64,000 nucleotides of DNA from Meloidogyne chitwoodi. Its lineage: Eukaryota > Nematoda > Chromadorea > Rhabditida > Meloidogynidae. The stretch lies in NCBI GenBank assembly GCA_015183035.1, contig JACZZP010000014.1, positions 1,798,001 to 1,862,000 on the forward strand. The letters run 5' to 3'. The position numbers and the translations under genes are program-made. The notes under the pieces were generated by a model. That model did not search any database and had not been told where the DNA came from. It saw nothing but the letters and a program-made list of their open reading frames with translations. Positions 23,173 to 35,036 of this stretch are shown piece by piece. Within the stretch, counting starts at the first letter, position 1; each line of letters starts with the position of its first letter.

Positions 23173-23988
23173 GGATTTGAAGTGATGAGGTTATTTTAGT
23201 TTTTTTGTTTTCATTTAAAAAAATTTTTTTGGCTTTTGTTCAGTTTATGAGTCCAATCGAATTTTTAAGTCCATTCAAAATAGCGTGTCCAGACATTTCG
23301 TCGACAGAAATTGCACGACATTTCGTCCCAACAGCAAAAAATCGTGGGCTCGGGTAAACGAAAGTTTTTTTTTGCAGTAGAGGCGAAATGTTCAATTTTG
23401 TTCGACGAAATGTACAAGTCCCAAATTTAGAGCCAAATTTTTCTGCCATTTAATTTTCCATTTGGTACTTATTAATTATTTTGGAGGCATAAAATCAACA
23501 ATCTTTGCTAAAATATCATCAAATGCATGCATCAGCTTTTCTTCTTTTCACATCTTCCCTTATTTGAAATTCGCAAGCGATTGTCTATTAAAAATACGCT
23601 TCTATATTATATTAAAAGAATAATCTTTTTAAGAAAAAAATATTATTACTTGCGGAAAAATCTTTCGGACATTTGCGCGAATAATTAATAAGTACCTTTA
23701 ATTTTCTTGTTATTTGTTTAAATATTATAATTGGCATATTATTAAATATATAAATTTTAATTATTTAATTTTTGTTACATGTTTTTGTGGTAGATTGCCA
23801 TAGATTTACCTTTTTATTATTTAAAAAAATTTTCATTTATTTAAAATGATTCTTTTTCTGAATTATTCAGTCAGGACAACATTTCAGTATTGACATTTTT
23901 GTCTCATGACGTTTTGTCAATTTTTATTGAATCTTTTGAAGACTTTAAATATTAGTTTTCAACAAATTAAAACTTTATATTTTTTCAG
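23173..23988. other. Spacer with two foldback structures
   Basis: No gene is seen. It holds an inverted pair ACATTTCGTCGA (23293-23304) / TCGACGAAATGT (23402-23413) and the element 23464-23696. Stretches around 23280-23420 are richer in GC than their surroundings, as in the transposon fragments elsewhere. Confidence 0.5.
23464..23696. mobile_element. 233-bp element with 17-bp inverted ends
   Basis: GGTACTTATTAATTATT (23464-23480) is matched perfectly by its complement at 23680-23696. No coding capacity and no clear target duplication. Confidence 0.5.
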
Positions 23989-26900
23989 ATGAGAGTTAAT
24001 TTATTTTTTATTTTATTTTCTACTTGTTTTCAATCTACTTTATGTTCTTCAATTAATGACGATAAACAAATTGATCCAAAACTTTTACTTGTAACAATTG
24101 CTACAGAAGAAACAGATGGTTTAAAACGATTACAAAAATCAGCAGAATACTTTGGACATAACCTTAAAGTTTTTGGTTTGGGAAAAGAATGGAAAGGAGG
24201 AAATATGAATTTTAAGGTTTCTTAAAAATAATTTTTAAAGGGAATATTTGTTAAATTATGTAACTTTTGATATTTGGTTTATGTTAGTCTGGACGGGAAA
24301 AAGTTCCATATCTTTAAAATTAAATTTTAGGGTGGTGCACAAAAAATACGTTTACTAAGAGAAAATCTTTTGCCTTATAAAGATGAGAATTTGTCTGTTC
24401 TTTTTACTGATGCGTTAGTTTTTTAAACTATTTTATTTTTTTTAATGATGATATTTTTTTAGTTATGACGTTTTAATAAATGCAAATGCTCAACTTATTC
24501 TTCGAACATTTTTTGCATTTTTCCCAGACTTCAAAATTTTGTTTGGAGCAGAATCGTTTTGTTGGCCTGATGAATCTTTGGCAGCAAAATATCCGCCTAT
24601 TGTTTTTGGTGAAAGGTAAAAAGTATAATATGTTTATTTTTTAACGTTTTAATATGTTGTTTGTTGGTTCAGTGGTTAAGATCTCGGATTTATTTTAATA
24701 TTGATGCAGGTTCGAATCCTTTTATTATCCCTAAGTTATCTTTGTATATAAGGAACTCAAGAAGATTTGTTTGGCCAATTTTTTAAATTTTATTTTTTTA
24801 CTATTTTTATTAAAATTTTCTTTTAAAGATATTTAAATTCTGGAATGTTTATTGGACATATTAATGAAATTTTAAAAATGTTAAAATTTGCAGAAGAACA
24901 AAATTTGGCTGACAATGATGATGATCAACTTTTTTATACAAATCTTTTTTTGAATGAAAATATTCGGGTTCTTTTTAAAAATTAAATTTTTGAATTTTTT
25001 ATTTTTAAATAGAATGAGTTAAAAATTGGATTGGATTCTCTCGCCGTTATTTTTCAAAATTTAAATGGAGCTCAAGAATTTGTTTCTATTCGACAGGAGA
25101 AGAGTGAACCGACAATGGTTTTTTTATTCTAATAATTTTGGATTTTTAAAATTTTTATTAAAACAATTAGGCGCCTTTTAAATTTATTTATTTATTTTTA
25201 ATTTTATTTATAGATTTACAACTCACTTTATAACACTTATCCATTAATACTTCATGGGAATGGTCCTTCAAAAATTATTCTTAATCAAATTGAAAATTAT
25301 TTGATGGAGAATTATTCTCAAAAAGAAGAAAAGGTTTTTTATTATTTTATTCTTTAAGAATTTTTTTCTTCAATTTTAGCTAAAAAATGATCAAAATAGC
25401 AAAGAAGAACACCTATTTCCATTAATTTGTATTTCTGTATTTATTCAAAGACCTATCCCCTATGTTGAAGAATTTTTAATTAAAATATCTCAATTGGATT
25501 ATCCAAAAAGTCAAATTCATTTTTATATAGCTAATAATCAAAAATATAATTTTGAAATGGTTGAAGAATTTGGACGTCAATGGGAAGATTTTTATGCTTC
25601 TTTTACTTCAATTAATTCAGCTGATTTGAAAGAATATATTGCTAGGGCTAATTCTTTGTATTTCTTTTAATTTATTTTATTTATTTTTAATATTTTTTTT
25701 AGTGTTTTGGCACAAAAAAAGAAAACACAATTTTTGTTTATGGTCGATGCTGATTCTCATCTTAATCCTTTAGCTTTGAAAAATTTGGTTTTTAAGGCTA
25801 TGAATGATAATAATTACAGGTTTTTTTTTGAATAATTTTAATAAGTCAGAATTCTGATTTTTTTTAATTTAAATTTTATTCTGATTTTTCTACTAAAAAT
25901 TCTGATTTATTAAAATTAAATTAGATATAATTCTTCTTTTTTTTCAGAGCAATTTTAGCTCCATTACTTATTCGTCCAAATACTCTTTTCAGCAATTTTT
26001 GGGGTGCAATATCTTCAAATGGTTATTATTCTCGTTCTTCTGATTATATTGATATTATTCAAAATAAACGTAAAGGAATTTGGAATGTTCCTTTTATCAG
26101 CTCTTCAATTTTAATTTCTTCAAAAAAATTTGATTTATTGGAAAATTCTTTTACTTGGAATTTGGCGTTAGATTTGGATATTGCTTTTTGTCAATTTTGC
26201 AGACAGAATGTTTGTTTATTTTTTTTAATTTGGGAATTTTTGAGGAAATTTATTTTATTTTTAATTTGGGAAAATCCTCACTGACTTAATTTTTAAGGGC
26301 CATTTTCTTTACATTGACGCTTCCGAAGAGCCTTATTTTTATGGATCTTTAATTAACACAGATGAATTTTCTCAACTTTCTAATTTGGCAAAAATTAATT
26401 TGGAATTATATGATTTTCCAAATAATCGTCAATTATGGGAACAACGTTATATTCATCCAAATTATTTTGATAAAGTTAAGGCTAATGGAACAATTATACA
26501 ACAAGCATGCACAGATGTTTATGATTTTCCTTTTTTATCAGAACGTTTTTGTGAAGAATTAATTCAAATAATGGAAAATTTTGGTCAATGGTCAGATGGG
26601 ACTAATAAGGTTTTTTTAAGTTTTTGTTTAAATTATTTTGAATTTTCTTTATAAAAATTTTTTTTTTAAATTTATAATGTTAATAAATGTTATAAAATAT
26701 TTTTTTGAGTTTATTTAAAGTTTTAAAAATTAATGTCCATCAAAAGGGTTCGAACCCACACCCCCTAAAATTTTTTTTAATTAATTTTTTTTTAATATTT
26801 TTAGGATGCCCGTTTACAAGGAGGTTATGAAAATGTTCCAACTCGTGATATTCACATGAATCAAGTTGGATTAGAGAAGCAATGGCTTAAAATATTAGAT

Positions 26901-27420
26901 GAATATATTGCTCCTATTCAAGAAAAAGTTTTTATTGGATTCTATCAAAGGGTTTATTTTTAAATTAATTTTTTTTTAATAATTTATTTTTTAAAGCCTA
27001 TTCAAGCCAATATGATGTTTGTTGTTAGATTTAATCCAGCTGAGCAGGTTTTTCTTTTTAAAATTATTTAAATTAATTTTTTTTAATTTAAAAGCCTTTT
27101 CTTCGTCCACATCATGATGCTAGTACTTATAGCATTGATATGGCTCTTAATAAACATGGAATTGATTATGAAGGTGGTGGTGTTCGTTTTATTCGTTATA
27201 ATTGTACAGTTGATGCTGATAAAATTGGTTAATTTTTTTAACATTTTTTTAGAATTTTTTTCAAGCCCTGGGTCCTATAAAACAAATTTAACGTAGACTT
27301 TTATTTTAAACTTGTAAAGGTTGGACAATGCTTTTTCCTGGACGTTTAACTCATTTACATGAAGGTTTGCCAACTACTAAAGGAACACGTTATATTCTAG
27401 TCTCATTTATTAATCCTTAA
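23989..27420 (+). CDS. let-268: Procollagen-lysine 2-oxoglutarate 5-dioxygenase (lysyl hydroxylase)
   Basis: Exons 23989-24216, 24331-24413, 24463-24615, 24829-24967, 25013-25117, 25214-25333, 25380-25657, 25703-25819, 25948-26209, 26298-26609, 26805-26951, 26997-27047, 27095-27227 and 27320-27420 give 742 residues, the usual length. It hydroxylates and glycosylates lysines of collagen (type IV in nematodes) in the ER. A signal peptide ([20 protein letters not shown]) starts it. The N-terminal glycosyltransferase part has [26 protein letters not shown] and [11 protein letters not shown]; the middle has [13 protein letters not shown]. The C-terminal Fe(II)/2-oxoglutarate domain has [32 protein letters not shown], with the metal-binding H, D, H and the Arg for 2-oxoglutarate. 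The start codon directly follows TTTTTCAG, an acceptor-like site fitting a trans-spliced leader. Confidence 0.97.
24658..24725 (+). repeat. tRNA-like element in lysyl hydroxylase intron
   Basis: A-box-like TTGGTTCAGTGGTTAAG and B-box-like AGGTTCGAATCCT are spaced as in a tRNA. The anticodon arm is degenerate. Confidence 0.55.
26738..26772 (-). repeat. tRNA-like B-box fragment in lysyl hydroxylase intron
   Basis: The minus strand reads GGTGTGGGTTCGAACCCTTT, a T-arm-like sequence. No A box is found, so it is a fragment. Confidence 0.35.
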
Positions 27421-27702
27421 ATTTTTTAAAATGTTTTTTATTCTTTAAATTATTGCCATAATATTCTCTCATTTTCATTTTTGCCCAGCTTTAAATAATA
27501 TTTTTTAATTTCTCATGTGCAATCCCAAATATTTTTTTTTATATTTGCCATTTATATAATATTCTTTGTGCCTTAATTTTTTTATTTTTTAATAAAGCTT
27601 TTGTTTTTAATTAATTTATTTAAAATTAAAAAACATGTTTTTGTCAAATTATTATCTTTTTTATTTTTTAAATCTTTTTTAGATTTTTATTAAAAAAAGT
27701 GA

Positions 27703-30483
27703 ATGTTTGTAAATACAAGAATATCAACTTTAAATTTTTTATTGTCTAAAAGACGTCACCAATTTATTTTTTTAAATTTTTGTGTTGATGCAAGGAAACA
27801 ATCTTCATTTGAATATGATGTTATTATTGTTGGAGGTTTGTATAAATTTATCTATTTTATTTTTTTAAAGTTTTTATTATGAAGGGATGTTCGTGTTAGA
27901 CTGACAAGAATTAAAAAAATATTCTTTTAAATTAATATTTTAGGTGGCCATGCAGGCTGTGAAGCAGCAGCTGCAGTTTCTCGCAAAGGTTTAAAATCTG
28001 CGTTGGTAACACAATTAAAATCAACTGTTGGAGAAATGTCTTGCAATCCAAGCTTTGGAGGAATTGGGAAAGGTTTAATTATTTTTTTAATATTTTAATT
28101 CTCATAAACTTTAAAAAGGACATTTAATAAGAGAAATTGATGCAATGGACGGAATTTGTGGTCGAATTTGTGATGAAACAGGCATCCATTTTCATGTTCT
28201 AAATCGAAGTCATGGACCAGCAGTTATTGGATTACGTGCACTTATTGACAGAAAACTTTATAAAAAAGCTATGCAAAAGGTTTTTTTATTTTAAATATCG
28301 AAGAAATTGTGTTTTAAGGAAATGTTTGAAAATACACCAAATTTGGATGTAATAGAATCAACAGTTCAAGATTTAATAATTGAAGAAGCTACATGTTCTA
28401 ATACTTCAACAACACATAGAATTGTTGGTTGTATTATTGGAAATGGAATTGTATTATTTTTTATTAAAAAAAGAATAAATTAATTTAATTTAAGCGTATT
28501 TATTCACCATCAATAGTTATTACAACAGGAACTTTTCTTAAAGGAGAACTTAATTGGGGTGGTCAATCAGTTCCTGGTGGACGAATGGGGGAAGGACCGA
28601 GTACTGGACTTGCAGAGTTTGTGATTATTATTTTTTGAAATTTTTTGGAATTTTCGAATTTATTTGTTCAGAACTTTTGTCCGTCTTGGACTAAAAACTG
28701 GAAGACTTAGCACTGGAACACCTCCTCGTCTTTTATCCAAAACAATTAATTATAATAAATTTACTAAACAACCATCCGATGAAGAGCCAATTCCTTTTTC
28801 TTTTTTAAATAATTCTGTTGGAATACCAAAAGAAAAACAAGTAGCTTCTTATGTCGGTTATACAAATGATAATTTAGTTAAAATTGTTAGAGAAAATATT
28901 GATGAAAATCATTCATTAGTGAGCGCTTTGAATGAAGGAATTAAAGGTTTTTTTAATTTTTTATTATTTATTAAATTATATTTTAGGACCGAGGTATTGT
29001 CCTTCATTGGAGGCCAAATGTTTACGATTTCCTGAATTGAAGCATAGGGTGAGAGGTTTTTTAATTATTTTAATATAAAAAACTACTTAAAAAAGAAAAA
29101 GAGTTTTTTCGATAGTGGTGTTGATGGTTAAGTGGATTACATCCCTGTTTGGAAGAGCTCTCGGGATCAATGCCTACCTATCTTCTGCTAAATTTATTTT
29201 TTGATAATTTTTGTAAATATTTTTAAAGATATTTCTTGAACCAGAAGGTTTGGACAGTGATTTGGTTTATCCTCAAGGATGTGCTCTTGGATTTACTTTG
29301 GATGTTCAAGTTAAGATTATGAGAGCAGTGGAGGGATTGGAGAATGTAGAACTAACACAACCAGGTTAAACTTTTAAATAAATTTATTTTTAAATTAAAA
29401 AATTAATCTAAAGGATATTCTGTACGTTACAATTTTGTTCATCCTCAACAGCTTTTTCCAACATTTGAAACAAAAAAAGTCTGTGGTCTCTTTTTGGCAG
29501 GACAAATAAATGGAACAACAGGTTATGAAGAAGCAGCAGCTCAAGGTTTAATTGCTGGGGCAAATGCAGCAGAAAGATCAATGGCCAGTAAAAAAGGAGA
29601 GAATTACAAGCCTTTAATTATTTCAAGAACAAAAGCATATATTGGTGTTTTAATTGATGATTTGACTAATTTTGGTGTTACTGAAGCTTATAGAATATTT
29701 ACTTCTCGGTCTGAAAATCGTTTGGAATTGAGGTTTTTTTATTAATTTTTTTTAGATTTTTTTTTTAATTTTCCTAAGGCCAGATAATGCTGATTTACGT
29801 TTAACCGAAAAAGCTTACGAAGCTGGTTTGGTTTCAGAACATCGTTGGTCTAATTTTAAAAAAATATGTTCTCGTCTAGAATTGCTTGATGAAAGACTTG
29901 AGTCTCTGCGTTTTTCTTCTGATGGGTGGAATTCTAAAATTGAAGGTTTAAAAACTCCAGGAAAGAGTGGAGCAGGTTTATTTTTAATTTAAATTAAAAA
30001 AAAAATATTTTTAAAGTTTATTCAACAACGAAATTACTTATAAAACATCCCGAATTAACTTTAAAAAAACTTTCTTCTGTTTGGCCTTCTCTTTTTAATG
30101 AATTTGTTGGAGAACGTTTTTTATTAGAAAGAATAATAAATAAAAAACGTTATCAACATTTACATAAAGAATTGCAAGAAAGAATAGAAAAATTAGAAAA
30201 AGAAATGAATATAGAATTGCCTGAAAATTTTAATTATTTAGAGGAAAGAGAATTTAAGGCAGAAGTTAGAGAAAGATTAAATGAAGTTAAGCCTCGAACT
30301 TTGGCAGCTGCAGCAAGGTTTTTTTATTTTTTAATTCTGAGAGGTTTTATTTTTACAAATCCTGGTCTCTTTTAATATTTTTCTGTTTTTTTAATAATAA
30401 TTATGATTTTTAGGATACCAGGTGTTACCGATACTGTTCTTTTTACTTTATTACGTTATGCAAGAAATAACAATATTGGCTAG
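27703..30483 (+). CDS. mtcu-2: Mitochondrial tRNA modification enzyme MTO1 (MnmG/GidA family)
   Basis: Exons 27703-27835, 27944-28072, 28119-28279, 28319-28450, 28495-28616, 28672-28946, 28987-29048, 29229-29364, 29414-29732, 29779-29975, 30017-30317 and 30414-30483 give 678 residues. With a GTPase partner it installs the C5 methyl-type group on the wobble uridine of mitochondrial tRNAs (family knowledge). The N terminus ([20 protein letters not shown]) is a plausible mitochondrial presequence. The FAD site [53 protein letters not shown] and the C-terminal [16 protein letters not shown] and [17 protein letters not shown] are strong MnmG signatures. It starts 283 bp after let-268 on the same strand. 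One intron holds a tRNA-like element. Confidence 0.97.
29111..29190 (+). repeat. tRNA-like element in MTO1 intron
   Basis: GTTGATGGTTAAGTGG resembles an A box, and the ends (GATAGTGG and CTACCTATC) can partly pair. The B-box region (GGGATCAATGCC) departs from the consensus. Confidence 0.4.
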
Positions 30484-31109
30484 AAAAAAAGATTTTTTGA
30501 ATTTTTATTTTTAAAATTTAATAGAAATTTAAAATATAATTTGTTCTAAGCTTTTTTAGCAAATTTTTGGTCATATATAATTGATCTTTAGCTTTTTTTA
30601 TTTTGAAAGGTTTATTTATAATCTTTGCTTTTTTTGAATTAATCAGCCTAAATAATATATTTTAATAGAGTCAATCTATTTGTGTGTGTCATTGGGGAAA
30701 GAAATATATATATTTAAAAAGGACAAAAAAATCTTTTTAAAATTTAATATTTTTAATTTATTGCTAGTTTTAGATGTTCTGACAGAATCAGTGTTTTTAG
30801 ATATTCTGAACATTTTAATTTTAGATGTTTCGAAAAATAATATTTTTAGATGTTATGAAAAATTGATATTTTGAATTTTTTCGCATCTCTAATTTATTTG
30901 TTTTTCTCTTTTGGTGGTCAAATTTTGTTTATTAAAACAAAATTACTCTTTGATCCTTTAATTTTTTTATCATATATTTGAGTTAAGTTGTTCTCTTTTA
31001 TTATATTTTTATTAATCTTTATTTTGTTCTTCTCCTTTTATTTTAAATTTTTTAATTGGTCAACTGATTCTTTTTCTTTAAATTTTATGTTTAATAGTTC
31101 CATAAATAA
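30484..31109. other. Spacer between MTO1 and the TauE/SafE gene
   Basis: It is AT-rich with irregular repeats of TTTTTAGATGTTCTGA near 30766-30870. No gene seen. Confidence 0.45.
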
Positions 31110-33752
31110 ATGGAAAGATTAACAATTAATAAAGAATTAATACCTCCTATTTATTTAAATTCTTCTAAATTAACTAATAAAGAAGATGAAAATGTATCCT
31201 TTTTTTTTTAATTCAATTTGTTTTGTTAAATTAAGCAAACTAAATTAACAACTTTTGGAAGAGCAAGGAATTTCTTTTGTAAATATTTTTTACAAGGTTT
31301 ATCTCCAAAAATATTAAAAATTATTTATTTTAATTTTAAGGTCAATTATACAATAATGAATTATGCTCTGATGAAGACGAAGAAGCTGAAGGATTCTTTC
31401 AAGATGTTTTGACTTGTTACAGAAAATATATTGGATTTCTAATTCCTTGTCTTTTTATGCAGGTTTTTCTTTTTTTTAATTTAAAGATGTGCGACTGGAT
31501 CGCGCATGCCGACTCATTTTTCCATTTTTTCTAGACAATTTGGTGGACATTAGCCTTTCGCTACAATTTTTTTCGTTTATTCCCCACTCATTACGAACTT
31601 CCATTAACTATGGTTGTTGGTGCTACAGTTGCTGGAATGACTTCAGAAGGTGGTGGTGCTGTTGCTTTTCCTGTTATGACACTTTTGTTACATATTGAGA
31701 CTGAAATTGCTAGAGATTTTTCTTTAATGGTGCAGTCTTGTGGTTACTTTTCTTTTTTTAATTTAAATTATTAAATCTAGGAATGACTTCTGCTGCCTTT
31801 ACTATACTTTGGATGAAAATAAAAGTGGAATGGTTTGTTGGTTTTTACAAAATATTTTTCTTTTAAAAGGGCTGTCTTTCTAATATTATTTCTAAAAGAG
31901 TGCCTTTTTTAATCACAATAATTTCTTTTAAATTTTAAATAAATTCTTTAGGCATGCAATAATTATTTGTACAATTGGTTCAACTGCTGGTATAATTTTT
32001 GGCTTAGAATGGGTAGATTATTTATTGTCTGGATCTGAAAAGAAAATGTATTTTTTATTTAAACTAAATTTTAAAACTTATTTTTATTTAAAAAAGGTTA
32101 TTTGTCAGTATATGGTTTTCTTTTGCAATTTCATTATATGTTTTGAACAGTCAAAAAAAGAGAATAACACATTCTAGCATTGTACAATTTAATTGGTGGA
32201 AGGCTCTAATTCTTTTTATTGCTGGGTTTTTTGGAGGTTTCTTACAGTATATATATTTTAATAAATAATATAAGAATGGGAGGGAAGAATTTTTGAATAA
32301 AAACGGTTAAGTGCTGTTAAAATTAGTGAAAGAACCGCGCTGTGTGGAATTTTAATGTTAAATTATTAAGATGTATAGAAAAGAAAAACATTACATTAGT
32401 ATCTCACCGGTGGCTCAGTGGTAGAGTGTCTGATTTCGATATAATAGTTGTAAGTTCGAATCTGCTTGGTGGCTAAACTTTTATTTCTTACTTTTGTGTC
32501 TTTTTATTTTAAAACTGAATTTATTTTTTAATTTACAACAACTAAATTTATATTTTTAAAATTAAGTTCAAATGTTTTATTTTTTAGGACTGTGTAGTGC
32601 TTTTGCAGGCTCTGGTGTTGACATTTGTGCATTTTCTGTTCTAACTCTTCTGTTCAGGCTGAGCGAAAAAGTTGCTACTCCAACATCAGTATATTTTTTA
32701 TCATTTTTATTTTATTTTTTTTTATATTTTTTAAAGGTTGTTTTAATGGCTGTGAGTATATTTTTTGCTTCTTTGAAACTTTTTTAAAATTTGTTCCCAG
32801 GCAAATACTTGTGTTGGATTTTTCTGGCGCCATTTAATTATGTCTGAAGTTTCAATTCTTGCATGGTTTTATTTTTTTTTAAATTTTAATTTTTTATAAT
32901 TTAGGAATTATTTTACTTGCTCAGGTTTTCTTTATTATTTTTTTTAAATTAATTTTTTTCTTTAAAGTTCCAGTCGTCGTATTATTTGCTCCTCTCGGTT
33001 CTCTACTTGCTTCTCACTTTCATCGTTTAGTTTTGGCCACATTTGTTTATGTATTAGAAGCACTTGCATTAATTGGATTTTTAGTAACTGGTCCAGAGAT
33101 TAAATTAATTGTTATTGGTGCTTTGACTATTTTTTTCAGGTTTTTTTTAATTATTAAATGTTTTGATGTGGGGGTCCTTTAGAACTTTACAGATTTTTTT
33201 CTTGAAAAACTTCGATTAATTAATCATTATTTTTTGAGTTTCTTCTTCTTCCTTGCCGTAAGTAATATTGGCTTTTGGTTGGACGAAAACTTGCGAAGAA
33301 GGGCAAAAATAAAGGAGAAAAAAGGTAAGCAAATTTTATCAAAAGAGATAAAAATGATTAGATTTAAATTACCTGACAAATAGAGGTTTTTATTTTTTAA
33401 AGATTTTTTTTTAATTTTGTTGCCATAAATTTATCCCAATTTTTATAAGTAAATTTCAGTCAAGCTTAGGCCAAATTTTAAAAATTGAAAAAGAAATTAT
33501 TCATTATTTTTGAAAGGTCAAACTTGACTGAACTTTTTTTTTTAATTTTATTTATTTTTATATATATTTTTAACAGAAACCTTTTGTCCTTTTTTATCTA
33601 AATGCTTTAAAAAAATATTAAAAATATTTTTTTTATTTAGCATTTTTAGTAAAAGACGAGAAAAGGTGTTTTTAGTGTATTTGCGGAATAAATTTTATTC
33701 GACGACGTTAAATCAAAAATATGATTTAACTTTTTTTTTATTTTTTGTATGA
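31110..33752 (+). CDS. TauE/SafE-family multi-pass membrane protein (putative anion exporter)
   Basis: Exons 31110-31193, 31236-31296, 31341-31462, 31535-31742, 31781-31832, 31952-32047, 32097-32236, 32588-32688, 32737-32751, 32801-32865, 32905-32924, 32968-33139, 33239-33324 and 33577-33752 give 465 residues. The family moves sulfite or sulfur-containing organic anions in bacteria; the animal function is not established. The diagnostic block LPLTMVVGATVAGMTSEGGG (with FPVMTLLLHIE after it) and the second repeat FFGGLCSAFAGSGVDI, then EKVATPTSVVLMAANTCVGF, are clear. About eight to ten hydrophobic segments are seen; the N-terminal 70 residues are hydrophilic and acidic (SDEDEEAEG). The C-terminal tail after the last segment is basic. 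Two exons are microexons of 15 and 20 nt. The 351-nt intron after 32236 carries a tRNA-like element. Confidence 0.9.
32404..32476 (+). repeat. tRNA-Arg-like pseudogene or SINE in TauE/SafE intron
   Basis: The best tRNA-like sequence of the window: D-arm GGCTCAGTGGTAGAGTG, anticodon loop region CTGATTTCGAT (would read UCG), T-arm region AAGTTCGAATC and acceptor ends CACC/GGTG that pair with two further G-T pairs. The 3' side of the anticodon stem is mutated and the T stem is weak, so it is probably a pseudogene. Confidence 0.55.
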
Positions 33753-34019
33753 ATATATTGGGCCAAATAATATTTTTTGCTTATTTTACCAATCGGTAGC
33801 ATTTAAAAAATTTATTGCTCTCAATTTTCTTATTTTTTTGGCCTTTTTTACCCTTAAAATAATTCTTTTTTATTTTAAATATTTAAAAAAATTAATTTAA
33901 AAAAGTCATTGTTGGGCAAGTCATAACCGAAGATTGATTTTATATAATTAAAAACATTTTTGTTGCATCCTCGGTTTGTCTTGGTCAGCAAAGTCTAATT
34001 GAACTTCTTTTTAATTTAT

Positions 34020-34430
34020 TTTCAAACGATTAGACATTTTGTGAAAATTTGAACGACTGACCATTTTGAGAAAAATAGGACTGCTGACCATTTTAAGAAA
34101 AATTGAATGACTGACCATTTTGAGAAAAATCGGACTACTGACCATTGTTTAGAAAATTAAAGAAATAGCTTTGGCAGAGATAAAAAAGAAATTATTTTTT
34201 GAAGCGATTGTTTTTACCTGTTGTACATAGAAAAATTGAGAAATAGTGTTAGCAGAGATAAAAAGAAAAAGATGTGAGAAAATAACTATGTTAGAGAACA
34301 ATTGATTTTTCCTGTAAGGTGAGTCCACACAATTAGAGAAAGAAAAAATAGAGACGCATAAAATCCAACATAAATTATACACAAGAAAATTGAGAAATAG
34401 CGTTGTCAGAGATAAAAATATACTCTAATT
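34020..34430. repeat. Two nested direct-repeat families
   Basis: From 34020 to 34145 a unit of about 28-31 nt, GACTGACCATTTTGAGAAAA plus a variable end, is repeated about five times. From 34150 to 34430 a block with AAATAG(C/T)(G/T)TT...CAGAGATAAAAA is seen three times, spaced by about 80 and 155 nt. Confidence 0.6.
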
Positions 34431-34449
34431 TTATAAAAATAATTTGAGT

Positions 34450-34820
34450 CTGAAAAATCAATATATCGATTTTATTGATTTGAAAAAAAAGTAAATTTTA
34501 GAAAATCGATATATTGATTTTATCGATTGGTCTCGAATGCTCTCGAATAGAATATTTTTCGAAAAAGTTAGAAATTTTAAAAAATCGATATATCGATTGG
34601 TCTTGAATGATCTCGAGTTAGAATATTTTTTGGAAAAGTTAAAAATAAAAAAATCAATATATCGATTTTATTGATCTTCTGGACTTCAATAAATTTTGGA
34701 AAAGTAAGAAATTTAATAAAATCGATATATTGATTTTTCAAAATTTCTAACTTTTCAAATAATTTTCTAATTTGATATCTTTCGAGAAAATCAATATATC
34801 GATTGTATTGATTTTCTAAA
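34450..34820. repeat. Array of AATCGATATATCGATT palindromes with an internal flip
   Basis: About six copies of ATCRATATATYGAT with a TTTTATTGATT tail occur about 60-75 nt apart. Between them lie GAAAAGTTAGAAATTTT-type spacers on the left and the complementary TTTCTAACTTTTC near 34742, so the array turns direction and could fold back. Confidence 0.6.
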
Positions 34821-35036
34821 AATAAATTAATCCAAATAAATATATTTATATAATCTTCAATTCACATTAAAATTTACAAAATAAAAAGGCTTAAAATAAT
34901 ATGCAGAAATTTTTGCAGGAGCAAATATTAATAAGGGGAGTATTTTAAAATTATCATTAAGTAGAATTTAAAAAAATATTTTAAATGACCGGCATTTCGT
35001 CTTTCTTTAAAAAGGCACTCTAAAAATTAATAAATT

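Larger units (their letters stand above)
33753..35036. other. Repeat-rich tail-to-tail spacer
   Basis: It separates the rightward TauE/SafE gene from the leftward WDR62 gene. It holds GACTGACCATTTTGAGAAAAA tandem repeats (34020-34145), three copies of a GAAATAGYGTT..CAGAGATAAAAA block (34150-34430) and an array of AATCGATATATCGATT palindromes (34450-34820). The open frame at 34149-34382 (minus) is made of these repeats. Confidence 0.6.

Noticed and set aside
32404..32476. Functional tRNA-Arg(UCG)
   Set aside because: The D arm and acceptor look good, but the 3' anticodon stem and T stem do not pair, so I call it a pseudogene or SINE.
34149..34382. 77-codon minus-strand frame
   Set aside because: It lies wholly within the direct repeats of the tail-to-tail spacer.
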